Source: Bradyrhizobium arachidis (lineage in GTDB: Bacteria > Pseudomonadota > Alphaproteobacteria > Rhizobiales > Xanthobacteraceae). Taken from it: a stretch of 64,000 nucleotides of DNA. The stretch is taken from the NCBI RefSeq assembly GCF_024758505.1, contig NZ_CP077970.1:7874001-7938000 (forward strand), given 5' to 3'. How positions within the stretch are numbered: position 1 is the first letter of the stretch; each line of letters opens with the position of its first letter. Under the pieces are notes generated by a model, which worked only from the letters and a program-made list of their open reading frames with translations, was not told where the DNA came from and did no database searches. Shown here one piece after another: positions 1 to 8,960 of the stretch. The position numbers and the translations under genes were made by a program.

Positions 1-786
<786 letters not shown>

Positions 787-1437
787 ATGTACAAGCTCTA
801 TTCGATGCAACGCTCCGGCAACAGCTACAAGGTCCGCCTTGCGCTGGCGCTGCTGAACGTTCCCTATCAGGCGATCGAGATCGACATTCTGCGCGGCGAG
901 AGTCGCACGCCGGACTTTCTGGCGAAGAATCCGTCCGGCCAGGTGCCGCTGCTCGAGGTCGGCGACGGTCGCTACCTTGCCGAGTCCAACGCCATCCTCT
1001 GGTACGTTGCCGGCGGCACGCCGCTCGCGCCCGAGCAACGCATCGACCGCGCCGAGGCGCTGCAATGGATGTTCTTCGAGCAGCACGCGCTCGAGCCGAA
1101 CATCGGCGCCGCCTATTTCTGGCTGTCGCTGGTCAAGGGCGGCCGCGACCTTCAGACCCACGCGCTGGAAGACTGGATGGAGCGCGGCTACGGCGCGCTC
1201 CAGGTGATGGAAAACCACCTCAAGACCTGCGAGTACTTTGCGGCGCGCCAGCTCACGGTCGCCGACATCGCGCTCTACGGTTACACCCATCTCGCCGACC
1301 GCTGCGACTTCGACCTCTCGACCTTCCCGGCGATCCGGGCCTGGCTGAGACGGGTCGAGCAGACCCCCGGCTTCGTTGCGATGGATTGGCGGCCGGTCGA
1401 CATCGACAACCCTGCCAGTATCGCGGCGGGCGCCTAA
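787..1437 (+). CDS. Glutathione S-transferase family protein
   Basis: 216 residues starting at MYKLYSMQRSGNSYKVRL. The N-terminal thioredoxin-like domain (about 1-78) has the SGNSYKV active-site region, the cis-proline segment SGQVPLLEV and the glutathione-binding SNAILWYVA. The C-terminal helical domain follows, with LTVADIALYGYTH, the conserved N-capping/hydrophobic-staple region of GSTs. The family conjugates or reduces electrophiles with glutathione in the cytoplasm; the substrate here is unknown. The open frame extends upstream to a TTG, but homology begins at the ATG at 787. It stands alone, divergent from aatA. Confidence 0.9.
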   Translation: MYKLYSMQRSGNSYKVRLALALLNVPYQAIEIDILRGESRTPDFLAKNPSGQVPLLEVGDGRYLAESNAILWYVAGGTPLAPEQRIDRAEALQWMFFEQHALEPNIGAAYFWLSLVKGGRDLQTHALEDWMERGYGALQVMENHLKTCEYFAARQLTVADIALYGYTHLADRCDFDLSTFPAIRAWLRRVEQTPGFVAMDWRPVDIDNPASIAAGA

Positions 1438-1571
1438 ATAGCGGGCACAACGGTAATCTTTGCCGCGATCTCGCCATATTCGGCGAGGCGGCCGCCCCAA
1501 TATTGCCGGTTGAAATTGTGACAGTTGTTGGCGTCGCGGGTGATTCGCTCGCGTGCTGAAGGATTTACGCC

Positions 1572-1745
1572 ATGATTCGGGAGTCCGGCACGACGGGCTT
1601 TCAGAGCCGAATGGTACCCGCCGCCTCGTCCCGGCTGACCAACGCCGTCGCGGCCTCGCTGGCAATCGCCGCACTGTCGCTGTGCCTGAGCGTCAGCCTC
1701 ACCGTGCTGTCGACCAAGGCGACCATGGCGATGGTGCTGCACTGA
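1572..1745 (+). CDS. Small membrane protein (57 aa)
   Basis: A short open frame beginning MIRESGTTGFQSRMVP with a single hydrophobic helix at about residues 25-48 (VAASLAIAALSLCLSVSLTVLS) and a short hydrophilic end. It has normal high-GC codon use with strong G/C at third positions, which supports coding. I do not recognise a family. It precedes another tiny membrane frame on the same strand, so the two may be co-transcribed. Function unknown; a single-pass inner-membrane peptide is the only thing the sequence supports. Confidence 0.55.
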   Translation: MIRESGTTGFQSRMVPAASSRLTNAVAASLAIAALSLCLSVSLTVLSTKATMAMVLH

Positions 1746-1820
1746 CGCAGCCTCATTCCCGATCACACTCTTGAGCGCCCCATGAGGATACGCGCTGACC
1801 GATATCGCGACAGGACGTCG

Positions 1821-1961
1821 ATGAGAACACCGGTCATCCTCGTTGCACTGACGCTGACCGCAGCCATCCTGGTCGCGGTGCTGATGCTCGCCGGCACCCG
1901 CAAGAGCGTGGGCACCTCGACGTTGCACTTCCCCGTCGTGCACATGCAGGTGATCGCCTGA
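1821..1961 (+). CDS. Small membrane protein (46 aa)
   Basis: Begins MRTPVILVALTLTAAILVAVLM: a hydrophobic helix almost from the start, then a short polar tail (GTRKSVGTSTLHFPVVHMQVIA). An AGGA lies about 5 nt before the ATG. An in-frame ATG at 1782 would add 13 arginine-rich residues, but its upstream sequence is poorer, so I chose 1821. It follows the 57-residue membrane peptide by 75 bp and may share its transcript. It could be a membrane anchor or an uncleaved signal-type peptide; no family is recognised. Confidence 0.5.
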   Translation: MRTPVILVALTLTAAILVAVLMLAGTRKSVGTSTLHFPVVHMQVIA

Positions 1962-2124
1962 GCCTACCGGCCGCGCTCGGTCAAACGCGCGATGACTTGA
2001 GCTAAAATCATCGGAAAGCTTTTCGCGCCACCTCAGCCGCGCCTTAAGCATTGGCTGCGAAACTCCATCCCAACTTCGCAAACGTCAGTCACTCTTTCGC
2101 CCCCACCTCGTCCAGGGAGTGACC

Positions 2125-2937
2125 ATGCAGCTCGGATGGCGAGCGATCTGTGGTCCGGCGCTGACGGCAGCGACCGCGCTGCTGGCGATCCTGCTCGACC
2201 GCTTTCTTCCCGTCCCCTCACCGGCTCCGCTGTTCGTCTGCATCGTCGCCTTTGCCGGCTCACTCTCCGGGTTCGCATCCGGCATGGTCAGCGCGGCCAT
2301 CGCAGTGATCGGCTCGGCGCTGTTCTTCCTCGGTCATCGCGGCATTCCCGGCTACGCCGCGGGCGATTTGGTGCGGCTCGGATTGCTGGCAATGACCGCG
2401 GCCGGCACCGCGGGGATCACCGGGCTGATGCGCAAGCGCCTGCTCGATGCGTTTGCCTGGGAACGCAGGCATCATGCCACGGCCGCGCGACTGTCGGCCG
2501 CGCTCGACCAGGTCGACATCGGCATCGTGCTGCTCGATAGCGAGACGCGCGCGGAGTTCATCAACCGCGCGTTCCGCGACTATTTCTCGCTGCCCGACGA
2601 GAAGGCCGACAGCCGGCCGCCTTTCATCGCGCTGATGTATCACGGCCGCGACACCGGCGCCTTCGAGCTGCCCGAGGACGAATTGAGCGCCTTCATCGCC
2701 CAGCGCATGGAGATGGTGAGAAGCGGCGACGCCACGCCGATCAACATCAACCTCGCGGACGGCCAGGTGCTGCGCTTCAGTTGCACGGCCTTGCCCGACG
2801 GCGGACGCATGCTGAGCTACACGCCGGTGACCGACCTCGTGCGCCACACCGACGAAGCCACGCGCGCGGAGTATTATCGCTCGCTGCGCGATCCCGCCGA
2901 GCGCAAGCTGATCCGGTATCTGCGCGTCGCGGAATAG
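2125..2937 (+). CDS. Membrane-anchored PAS-domain protein without output domain
   Basis: 270 residues. The first 100 form about four hydrophobic segments (ALTAATALLAILLDRFL, LFVCIVAFAGSLSGF, AIAVIGSALFFLG, LGLLAMTAAGTAGITGL), resembling the DUF4118-like membrane modules of sensor kinases. After a short linker comes one PAS domain (about 118-235): LDQVDIGIVLLDSETRAEFINRAF is the typical PAS beginning. No kinase, GGDEF or DNA-binding domain follows. The ATG at 2125 has GGGAG 5 nt upstream and is better than the GTG at 2119. Presumably it senses a signal at the membrane and acts through a partner not encoded next to it. Confidence 0.75.
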   Translation: MQLGWRAICGPALTAATALLAILLDRFLPVPSPAPLFVCIVAFAGSLSGFASGMVSAAIAVIGSALFFLGHRGIPGYAAGDLVRLGLLAMTAAGTAGITGLMRKRLLDAFAWERRHHATAARLSAALDQVDIGIVLLDSETRAEFINRAFRDYFSLPDEKADSRPPFIALMYHGRDTGAFELPEDELSAFIAQRMEMVRSGDATPININLADGQVLRFSCTALPDGGRMLSYTPVTDLVRHTDEATRAEYYRSLRDPAERKLIRYLRVAE

Positions 2938-3027
2938 CGCATAGTTGATCGGCACAGCCATCGTCCCGTATGAAGGTATCCCGCTTGGACTCGCGCCTCG
3001 CCTCCTCTGGGATCGTGGAATCTCGAT

Positions 3028-3483
3028 ATGTCGCTCACCATTCGCGCCGTCACCCGGCAGGACTACGACCAATGGTATCAGCTGTTCGACGGCTACAACG
3101 CCTTCTACGGCCGCTCGGGCCCGACCGCGCTTGCGCCCGAGATCACGCGCATGACCTGGCAGCGCTTCTTCGACGCCTATGAACCCGTGCATGCGCTGGT
3201 CGCCGACAGCGACGGCAAGCTGCTCGGGCTGACGCACTACCTCTACCATCGCAGCACGACGGCGATCGAACCGTCCTGCTATCTCCAGGACCTGTTCACG
3301 GCGGAAGGCGCGCGCGGCAAGGGCGTCGCTTCCGCGCTGATCTACGGCGTCTATGAGCGCGCCAAGGCGGCCGGCGCCTCGCGCGTCTACTGGCAGACCC
3401 ATGAGACCAACCGCACCGCACAGAGCCTGTACGACAAGGTGGCGGAGCGCTCCGGCTTCATCGTCTACCGCAAGCTGTTCTGA
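3028..3483 (+). CDS. GNAT family N-acetyltransferase
   Basis: 151 residues with the GNAT fold: SLTIRAVTRQDYDQWYQLF (beta1-alpha1), LLGLTHYLYH (beta4), LQDLFTAEGARGKGVASALI, which holds the acetyl-CoA pyrophosphate loop (R-G-K-G-V-A motif A), and YWQTHETNRTAQSLYDKVAERSGF (motif B, with N near the cofactor). The family transfers acetyl from acetyl-CoA to a primary amine; the substrate cannot be told from sequence. It stands alone between the PAS protein and the aldo/keto reductase, with no obvious operon. Confidence 0.9.
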   Translation: MSLTIRAVTRQDYDQWYQLFDGYNAFYGRSGPTALAPEITRMTWQRFFDAYEPVHALVADSDGKLLGLTHYLYHRSTTAIEPSCYLQDLFTAEGARGKGVASALIYGVYERAKAAGASRVYWQTHETNRTAQSLYDKVAERSGFIVYRKLF

Positions 3484-3729
3484 TCGCCGGGCCTGTGGAT
3501 AAGTTGTGCTGTCACCGCGGCGTAACATAGCGGGACTAGGCTCCCGCTTGCGTCTGATCAGGCCCCCCGTCACCGATCAAGCGCCCCAAGGCGGTCCCCG
3601 TCAGTCGCCGCGTCTGGCCGGGACCGCATTTTTTTGCGCGCATGGCAGAGGCGCAGGCAGCGCCTTGCTGGTGCAGCGCGCCGCCGTCACAATGGGCTCC
3701 TGCACTCGCTCCTTCCGTCAGGATCTCCC

Positions 3730-4671
3730 ATGGAAACTCGCAATCTCGGCGCCTCCGGGCTGTGCGTCTCGGCCGTCGGCCTTGGCTGCAACAATTTTGG
3801 CCAGCGCACCGATCTCGAGACCTCGCGCAAGGTGATCCACCGCGCCATCGATCTCGGCATTACGCTGTTCGACACCGCCGACATCTATGCGGGCATGGGC
3901 GGCTCGGAGACGGTGCTCGGCACCGTGCTGGGCGACCGGCGCAAGGACATCGTGCTCGCCACCAAATATTCAAAGCCGATGGCGACCGACGGTACCAAGC
4001 AGGGTGCGTCGCGGCGCTACATCATGAACGCGGTGGAAGCGAGCCTGAAGCGGCTGAAGACCGACTGGATCGATCTCTACCAGCAGCACGACTACGACCC
4101 GCTGACGCCGATGGAGGAGACGCTGCGCGCACTCGACGACCTCGTCACCCAGGGCAAGGTCCGTTACATCGGCAACTCGAATTTCCCGGCCTGGCGGATC
4201 GCGGAAGCCGAATATCTGGCACGCGGGATGAACGTCAGCCGCTTCGTCTCCTGTCAGGACGAATACAGTCTCGTGGTGCGCGACATCGAGAAGGACCTGT
4301 TGCCCGCGGCGCAGGAATACAAGCTCGGCCTGCTGCCGTTCTTCCCGCTGGCGAGCGGCCTTCTGACCGGCAAGTACCAGCGCGGCGCGGCGGCGCCCTC
4401 GGATACGCGTTTTGCCAAGGCGCCGGCGCTGCGCGACCGCTACGTCACCGCGCGCAATGAGGACATGGTCGAGAAGCTCGGGGCCTTTGCGCAGGCGCGC
4501 GGGCACTCGATGCTCGAACTCGCCTTCTCCTGGCTCGCCGCGCGCCCGCAAGTGTCGAGCGTGATCGCGGGAGCCACCCGTCCCGAGCAGATCGAGCAGA
4601 ACGTGGGTGCAATCGCGTGGAAACTGACGGCCGAGGACATGGCCGAGATCGACAAGATCACCAAAGGCTGA
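3730..4671 (+). CDS. Aldo/keto reductase
   Basis: 313 residues, a complete (beta/alpha)8 aldo/keto reductase. Visible catalytic parts: LFDTADIYAG (Asp and Tyr of the tetrad), LATKYSK (Lys) and YQQHDYDP (His). The C-terminal NADPH-binding segment SVIAGATRPEQIEQNV is typical of the AKR11-14/YghZ-like groups. It reduces carbonyl compounds with NADPH in the cytoplasm; the substrate is unknown. The frame is open from 3634, but similarity begins at METRNLGASGLCVSAVG, so 3730 is taken as the start. Confidence 0.93.
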   Translation: METRNLGASGLCVSAVGLGCNNFGQRTDLETSRKVIHRAIDLGITLFDTADIYAGMGGSETVLGTVLGDRRKDIVLATKYSKPMATDGTKQGASRRYIMNAVEASLKRLKTDWIDLYQQHDYDPLTPMEETLRALDDLVTQGKVRYIGNSNFPAWRIAEAEYLARGMNVSRFVSCQDEYSLVVRDIEKDLLPAAQEYKLGLLPFFPLASGLLTGKYQRGAAAPSDTRFAKAPALRDRYVTARNEDMVEKLGAFAQARGHSMLELAFSWLAARPQVSSVIAGATRPEQIEQNVGAIAWKLTAEDMAEIDKITKG

Positions 4672-4677
4672 TGCGCG

Positions 4678-5001
4678 CTATTTCGCGCCGCGCCCGACCG
4701 TCTGCTTGACCTCAAACCCCTCGAACTGCGGATGGCCGAGATAAAGCGGCTTGTTGTCGCCGGCGCGGGCATGCGCCGCGCGGAACGCCTCGGACTTGGT
4801 CCAGGCCTCGAACGCGGCGTGGTTTGCCCACACGGTGTGCGAGGCGTAGAGCGTGTGGTCCTCGAGCTCCGGTCCTTTGAGCAGATGAAACTCGACGAAG
4901 CCCGGCACCTTGTCCAGATGGGTGTCGCGCGACATCCAGACCTGCTCGAAGGCAGCCTCCGACCCCTTGGCGACGCGGAAGCGGTTCATGGCGATGTACA
5001 T
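4678..5001 (-). CDS. Antibiotic-biosynthesis-monooxygenase fold protein, probable IsdG/HmuD-type heme-degrading monooxygenase
   Basis: 107 residues, one ferredoxin-like ABM domain. Asn6, Trp67 and His77 match the position and spacing of the catalytic Asn-Trp-His triad of staphylococcal IsdG/IsdI (Asn6/7, Trp66/67, His76/77). HmuQ and HmuD of Bradyrhizobium japonicum are known heme-degrading members of this family, so the likely reaction is oxidative opening of heme to a biliverdin-type product, releasing iron. No heme-uptake gene is adjacent: the gene converges on the aldo/keto reductase with a 6-bp gap. The specific assignment to HmuD or HmuQ is not made. Confidence 0.8.
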   Translation of the reverse strand: MYIAMNRFRVAKGSEAAFEQVWMSRDTHLDKVPGFVEFHLLKGPELEDHTLYASHTVWANHAAFEAWTKSEAFRAAHARAGDNKPLYLGHPQFEGFEVKQTVGRGAK

Positions 5002-5035
5002 GAAGATGGTCTCCTGATGCTCTCGCCAGATACTT

Positions 5036-5141
5036 CGTCATTCCGGGATGCGCCGCAAGGCGCAGGCCCGGAATCCATTTTGCCACAGAGTCGGCGGAGG
5101 GATGGATTCCGGGCTCGCGCTAACGCGCGCCCCGGAATGAG
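5036..5141. repeat. Imperfect palindromic intergenic repeat (TCATTCCGGG family)
   Basis: Left arm starts CGTCATTCCGGGATGCGCC and the right arm ends GCGCGCCCCGGAATGAGGCG. Between them GGCCCGGAATCCAT is answered by ATGGATTCCGGGCTC, so two nested hairpins form. The same family recurs at 16977-17030 and, more divergent, at 22983-23063. It lies between the ABM gene and the DUF1501 gene, both on the minus strand, and would be transcribed as a hairpin. Such elements are abundant in Bradyrhizobium genomes; their role is unknown. Confidence 0.8.
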
Positions 5142-5152
5142 GCGCTCGTGAG

Positions 5153-6367
5153 TTAGATAACCAGCCCCTTCATCGGGCGCGCGGCGGCGCTGTCCGGAAA
5201 CACGGTCTCCGCCAGCACGCGATCCGAGAGCCCGAACTGGTCCTGCAGCACGCCCTTGATCACGGCGCGCAAGTCCGTGGTCGGCTTGAGGTCACGGCCT
5301 TCGTAGAGATTGGCCGGCTTCAGGCCCGGCCAGTCCGAGATCACCCGGCCGCCCTTCACCGCGCCGCCGGCGAGCAGCGCGATGGTGCCGGTGCCGTGAT
5401 CGGTGCCGTCGGTGCCGTTGATGCGCGCGGTGCGGCCGAACTCGGTTGCGACCACGACCACGGTGTTGCGCCAGCGATCCCCAAGGCCGCTTTCGAATTC
5501 GGCGAGCGCACCGTCGAGGCCGCCGAGCAGGAAGGCCAGCCGCCCGACCGGGCCGCCTTCATTGGCATGCGTATCCCACCCGTCGAAGGCGAGCGCGGCG
5601 ATGCGCGGGCCGTCGTCGGCTGCCATCAGCTTTGCAGCGCCGCGCGCCACCAGCCGCATCTGCGCGACCGCATTGCCCGGCTTCGGCTTCATGTCGTCGC
5701 CGCTGGCCGCCTTCTCGAGCTGCAGGCCCTGCGTGAGCGCGGAGGCCAGCGCGGGATCGCGGTGGCGGTAGAGATCGACGAGCCGCATCGCGGTGTCGTC
5801 GTCGGCCTGCGGCAATGCGACCGGCGCCCAGCCGACGGTGGGTGCGGCGCCACGCAGCACCAGCGGCGTGGTCGGACCGACCGCGAGCCCGCTCGACACG
5901 CGCTCGCCGCGCGGCAGGGCTTCCAGCGCGCGGTTGAGCCAGCCGGATTGCACCCGGCCCGGCCCGGCGTAGCCGCTCTCCAGCACGTCCTGGCCATCGA
6001 AATGCGAGCGGTCGCGATACGGCGTCGACACGGCATGAACGATTGCGGCATGCTTGTCGCGATACATGCGCGCAAATTCCGGCATCGCCGGATGCAGCGC
6101 GAAGAACTGATCGAGCATCAAGGCGGCGCGCGGCCCGTCCGCGCTCAGCGCGATCGAGCCGTGCAAGCCGGCATAGTCGGGGTCTCCGATCGGCGCGACG
6201 GTTGCAAGACCGTCGAGCGCACCGCGCAGGATCACGACGACGAGCCGCGGATCGCGCCCGTCGGCAGCACGCGCGAATTTCGGCAAATAGGCCCAGGCCG
6301 CGAAGGAGGCGCCGCCGAGCAGCAGCGCGCGACGCGAGGTGAGGAGCCGGTTCTCGACGCAATCCAT
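5153..6367 (-). CDS. DUF1501 family protein, Tat-exported
   Basis: 404 residues. The N-terminus has a twin-arginine signal: LLTSRRALLLGGASFAAWAYL, cleaved after about ARAADG. The mature part has the DUF1501 pattern of the alkaline-phosphatase-like fold: LVVVILRGALDGL, AIVHAVSTPYRDRSHFDGQD, ALAFDGWDTHANEGG and VVVATEFGRTARINGTDGTDHG, whose Asp/His residues would bind metal. The stop of the upstream DUF1800 gene overlaps the ATG at 6373; the ATG at 6367, 6 nt after GAGGAG, is taken as the start. DUF1800 and DUF1501 genes are commonly paired. The biochemical function is not established. Confidence 0.9.
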   Translation of the reverse strand: MDCVENRLLTSRRALLLGGASFAAWAYLPKFARAADGRDPRLVVVILRGALDGLATVAPIGDPDYAGLHGSIALSADGPRAALMLDQFFALHPAMPEFARMYRDKHAAIVHAVSTPYRDRSHFDGQDVLESGYAGPGRVQSGWLNRALEALPRGERVSSGLAVGPTTPLVLRGAAPTVGWAPVALPQADDDTAMRLVDLYRHRDPALASALTQGLQLEKAASGDDMKPKPGNAVAQMRLVARGAAKLMAADDGPRIAALAFDGWDTHANEGGPVGRLAFLLGGLDGALAEFESGLGDRWRNTVVVVATEFGRTARINGTDGTDHGTGTIALLAGGAVKGGRVISDWPGLKPANLYEGRDLKPTTDLRAVIKGVLQDQFGLSDRVLAETVFPDSAAARPMKGLVI

Positions 6368-6369
6368 CG

Positions 6370-7941
6370 TCATCTCCTCTGTAGTTCCGGCGACATCAGC
6401 AAGAGCGCCAGCGCCTGCTGGCGCGATTCCGCGCGCTCGATGGTTCTGCGCGTCTCGACCGAGGCCGCGTCCGACGCCGCGAATTCCAAGAGATCGAGCG
6501 GATCGATGTTGTTGCCAAGACGCGCGCCCATTTGCGCGGCAACGTCGAGCCTCAGCTTCATGCCTTCGGGCGCGGTCCAGGCCGCGTTGGTGTCGGGGAA
6601 TCCGTTCGGGCCCGGCGGCGCCCATAGCGGCTGTCCCAGCAGATTGAGATTGTTGAGATAGCCGCCCGGATCCTCTGGCACGCGCGCAAGCAGCCGTCCG
6701 CTCGCGACCAGGAATTCGTAAGGTGAGCGCATCTTGGTCAGCGGCGCCTTCCAGGCCTCGTCGGCATCGACGAGCGCGGTCGCAAACGCCTTGAGGTCGC
6801 CGTCGGTCTTGACGAAGACGTCGCGCAGCCGCGCCACCAACCCAAGTGGCGGATCGTCGGCCACGAAGTGGCGCACGAATTTCGTGGCGATGAAGCTGGC
6901 TGTCGATGGATGGCGCGCGATATCGGCGAGCGCCGCCTCGCCCTGCGCAACGCCGGTCGCCTCATAGGTCTTGCCGAGCAGCACCTGCGGACCGGGCTGA
7001 TGCGCGTTGCTGTTGAACACGAAGGAGCCGGGCACCCCGAGCTGGCCCTGCCGGCCCGCAAAGGTCCATCCCGTGATGATGCGCGCGAGCGAGGTGACAT
7101 CTTCCTGCGTATAGCCGCCGCCGACCCCGAGCGTATGCAGCTCCATGATCTCGCGCGCGAGGTTTTCGTTCAGCCCGCGCTTGCGGTTTTGGCCGGCGCG
7201 CGAATCCGGCCCGAGCGATTGCTGGTTGTCGAGGAAGAACAGCATCGCCGGATGCTGCTCGACCGCCTTCAGCATGTCGGCGAAGCGCCCGAGCACGTGC
7301 GGCCTGATCGCCTCACGCTCGAACGACCCCGCCCACATCCGCGCCAGCTCGCCCTTGGCGGCCGAGATGCAGAAATGGTTGGACCAGAACACGACCAGCC
7401 GCTCGGTGAAGCCGCAATCGGCGAGCGTGGCACGCTGCAATCGCGCCAATGCCTCGGCGCGAAACGTCTTCTGGATGACGTTGAGCGGCTGCGGCGCCGG
7501 CTTCGCAACCGGCGGCGCTGCCGCATTTGGTTGCATGCTCTCGGCGGCCTTGGCCGCGTTGTCGGCCGCCTTCATCTCCGGCGGCTGGCCCGCGATGTCC
7601 ATGGCGGCCATGTTGAGCGACAAATTGCGGCGCGCCTTGGCGTCGGGCTTCTGGTCGGCGGGCACTTGCTGGGGCTGCGCTTCCGCGGGCCCGCCCGCTT
7701 TCGCTGCGGCCTCGCGGGCCTGCTTGACCTGCGCCTGGTATTCGAACACGGCCTGGCCGAGCTGCGGCGTCGATTGCAGGGCCGGCGCCTCCAGCAGCAC
7801 GCCACTGGGCCGGCTCAGTTCCGCCTTGACGAAACCGCGGGGATCGGTGGCCGCGTTGATGAAATCGCCGGACGCTCCGCCGCGCGCGCCAAAGCCGAAC
7901 CGATTGAGCGCAACGAGCGCGGCTTGCGAATCCCGGGCCAT
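6370..7941 (-). CDS. DUF1800 family protein
   Basis: 523 residues with the full DUF1800 layout: ALVALNRFGFGARGG near the N-terminus, an Ala/Pro/Gln-rich variable insert at about 75-150, then LADCGFTERLVVFWSNHFCIS, NLAREIMELHTLGVGGGYTQEDV, FATKFVRHFVADDPP and YLNNLNLLGQPLWAPPGPNGFPD. The longer frame to 7989 adds 16 residues without a good ribosome site; AAGGA lies before the ATG at 7941. No clear signal peptide is seen, although the partner DUF1501 protein is Tat-exported. The gene is translationally coupled to it by stop/start overlap. Function unknown. Confidence 0.9.
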   Translation of the reverse strand: MARDSQAALVALNRFGFGARGGASGDFINAATDPRGFVKAELSRPSGVLLEAPALQSTPQLGQAVFEYQAQVKQAREAAAKAGGPAEAQPQQVPADQKPDAKARRNLSLNMAAMDIAGQPPEMKAADNAAKAAESMQPNAAAPPVAKPAPQPLNVIQKTFRAEALARLQRATLADCGFTERLVVFWSNHFCISAAKGELARMWAGSFEREAIRPHVLGRFADMLKAVEQHPAMLFFLDNQQSLGPDSRAGQNRKRGLNENLAREIMELHTLGVGGGYTQEDVTSLARIITGWTFAGRQGQLGVPGSFVFNSNAHQPGPQVLLGKTYEATGVAQGEAALADIARHPSTASFIATKFVRHFVADDPPLGLVARLRDVFVKTDGDLKAFATALVDADEAWKAPLTKMRSPYEFLVASGRLLARVPEDPGGYLNNLNLLGQPLWAPPGPNGFPDTNAAWTAPEGMKLRLDVAAQMGARLGNNIDPLDLLEFAASDAASVETRRTIERAESRQQALALLLMSPELQRR

Positions 7942-8050
7942 CAATGTGTCCTTGAGCGCTGGCGCTTCCGCGCCGTCGGTGCGGCGCATAATATACCGAC
8001 CAAAGAGATGAACCTGATATGAAGATCACGGCGAAGCTTCGGCGCAAATC

Positions 8051-8251
8051 ATGACAAAACCGAAAGAATTTCCGTTGCCCGGGGCGACCGCGCGGCGCGT
8101 CGTCTGTTCCCGCTGCGGCACCGAATTCGGCTGCGGGCTGTCCAAAAACTGCTGGTGCGCGGAGGAAACGGCAAAGCTGCCGATGCCAACCGGTGCTGAG
8201 GATTGCCTGTGCCGGGAATGCCTAAGGAAGGCGGCCGGGGCGGCTTCCTAA
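8051..8251 (+). CDS. Cysteine-rich CWC family mini-protein
   Basis: 66 residues with seven cysteines in the order CSRCGTEFGCG, NCWCAEE and DCLCRECL, the pattern of the cysteine-rich CWC family. The spacing suggests a small zinc- or iron-binding knuckle. The family is widespread in Proteobacteria and has no assigned function. It is divergent from the DUF1800 gene and its stop overlaps, tail to tail, the stop of the GST gene on the other strand. Confidence 0.8.
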   Translation: MTKPKEFPLPGATARRVVCSRCGTEFGCGLSKNCWCAEETAKLPMPTGAEDCLCRECLRKAAGAAS

Positions 8252-8943
8252 ACCGCAAACCCCGGGGAAGTCCTTGCCATGCCGTCGAACGCATCGAGCA
8301 ATCGCTCGCGCCAGGCGTAGACGGGGTCGTCCGTCTCCAGCAGCCTGAACGGGCTGACCACGCGCGCCCACTGAAAACCGCCGAACACGATGTAGTCGGC
8401 ATAGTTCGGCTGCGCCCCGCCGAGCCAGGGCTGCGCCTTCAGGGTGAAGCGCAGCACGTCGAGCGATTTGCGGAAGGCGACGACGCCGGTGTCGCGGCTC
8501 GCCATGATCTCCTCGAGCGGCTTGCCAAAGCGCGCCTCGCGCGTCCTGCGAAAATACTTGGCGTCGACGGCGGCGAGGTTCTTCGGGATGTCCGCGATGA
8601 TCAGCGGAAAGATGCCGCCGACGATGGCGAGATCGCCCCACCAGTTCAGCATCCGCGCCATGGCGCGGCCGCCCTCGCCGCCGAACAGCGACGGACGATC
8701 CGGATAGGTGTCCTCGAGATAGTTTGCGATGGCCCAGGAATCGACCACCGGCTTGTCGCGGTCGAGCAGCACCGGGACTTTTTCCGAGCCATGCGGCGCG
8801 ATTGCCTGCTTCTCGGTGAAGCGCCACGGGATCGACTCGGCCGACAGGCCCTTATGCGCCAGCGCCATCCGCGTGCGCCAGCAGAACGGGCTGAAGGGAC
8901 GCGCGGGATCGGTGCCGACGAGTTCGAACAGTTTGAGCGACAT
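8248..8943 (-). CDS. Glutathione S-transferase family protein (Ser/Cys active-site type)
   Basis: 231 residues. N-terminal thioredoxin fold: KLFELVGTDPARPFSPFCWRTRMAL holds a Ser-x-x-Cys arrangement at the active-site helix, then KVPVLLDRDKPVVDSWAIANYLED is the glutathione-binding segment. The C-terminal domain is all-helical (LRFTLKAQPWLGGAQPNYADYIVFGGF). The active-site arrangement resembles beta-etherase/omega-like GSTs, so glutathione-dependent reduction or ether cleavage is possible; this is inference. The 3' end overlaps the CWC gene by 4 bp tail to tail. Confidence 0.88.
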   Translation of the reverse strand: MSLKLFELVGTDPARPFSPFCWRTRMALAHKGLSAESIPWRFTEKQAIAPHGSEKVPVLLDRDKPVVDSWAIANYLEDTYPDRPSLFGGEGGRAMARMLNWWGDLAIVGGIFPLIIADIPKNLAAVDAKYFRRTREARFGKPLEEIMASRDTGVVAFRKSLDVLRFTLKAQPWLGGAQPNYADYIVFGGFQWARVVSPFRLLETDDPVYAWRERLLDAFDGMARTSPGFAV

Positions 8944-8960
8944 GGCTTCTCCAATGCTCC

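Noticed and set aside
1434..2081. 215-codon minus-strand frame over the two tiny membrane genes
   Set aside because: It is Arg/Gly/His-rich and without domain, whereas the opposite strand gives two clean hydrophobic peptides with matching codon bias. It is a shadow frame, although the tiny genes themselves are not certain.
4678..5086. Overlapping minus and plus frames (4712-5086 and 4732-5151) over the ABM gene
   Set aside because: Arg/Gly-rich shadow frames; the ABM frame alone has family motifs.
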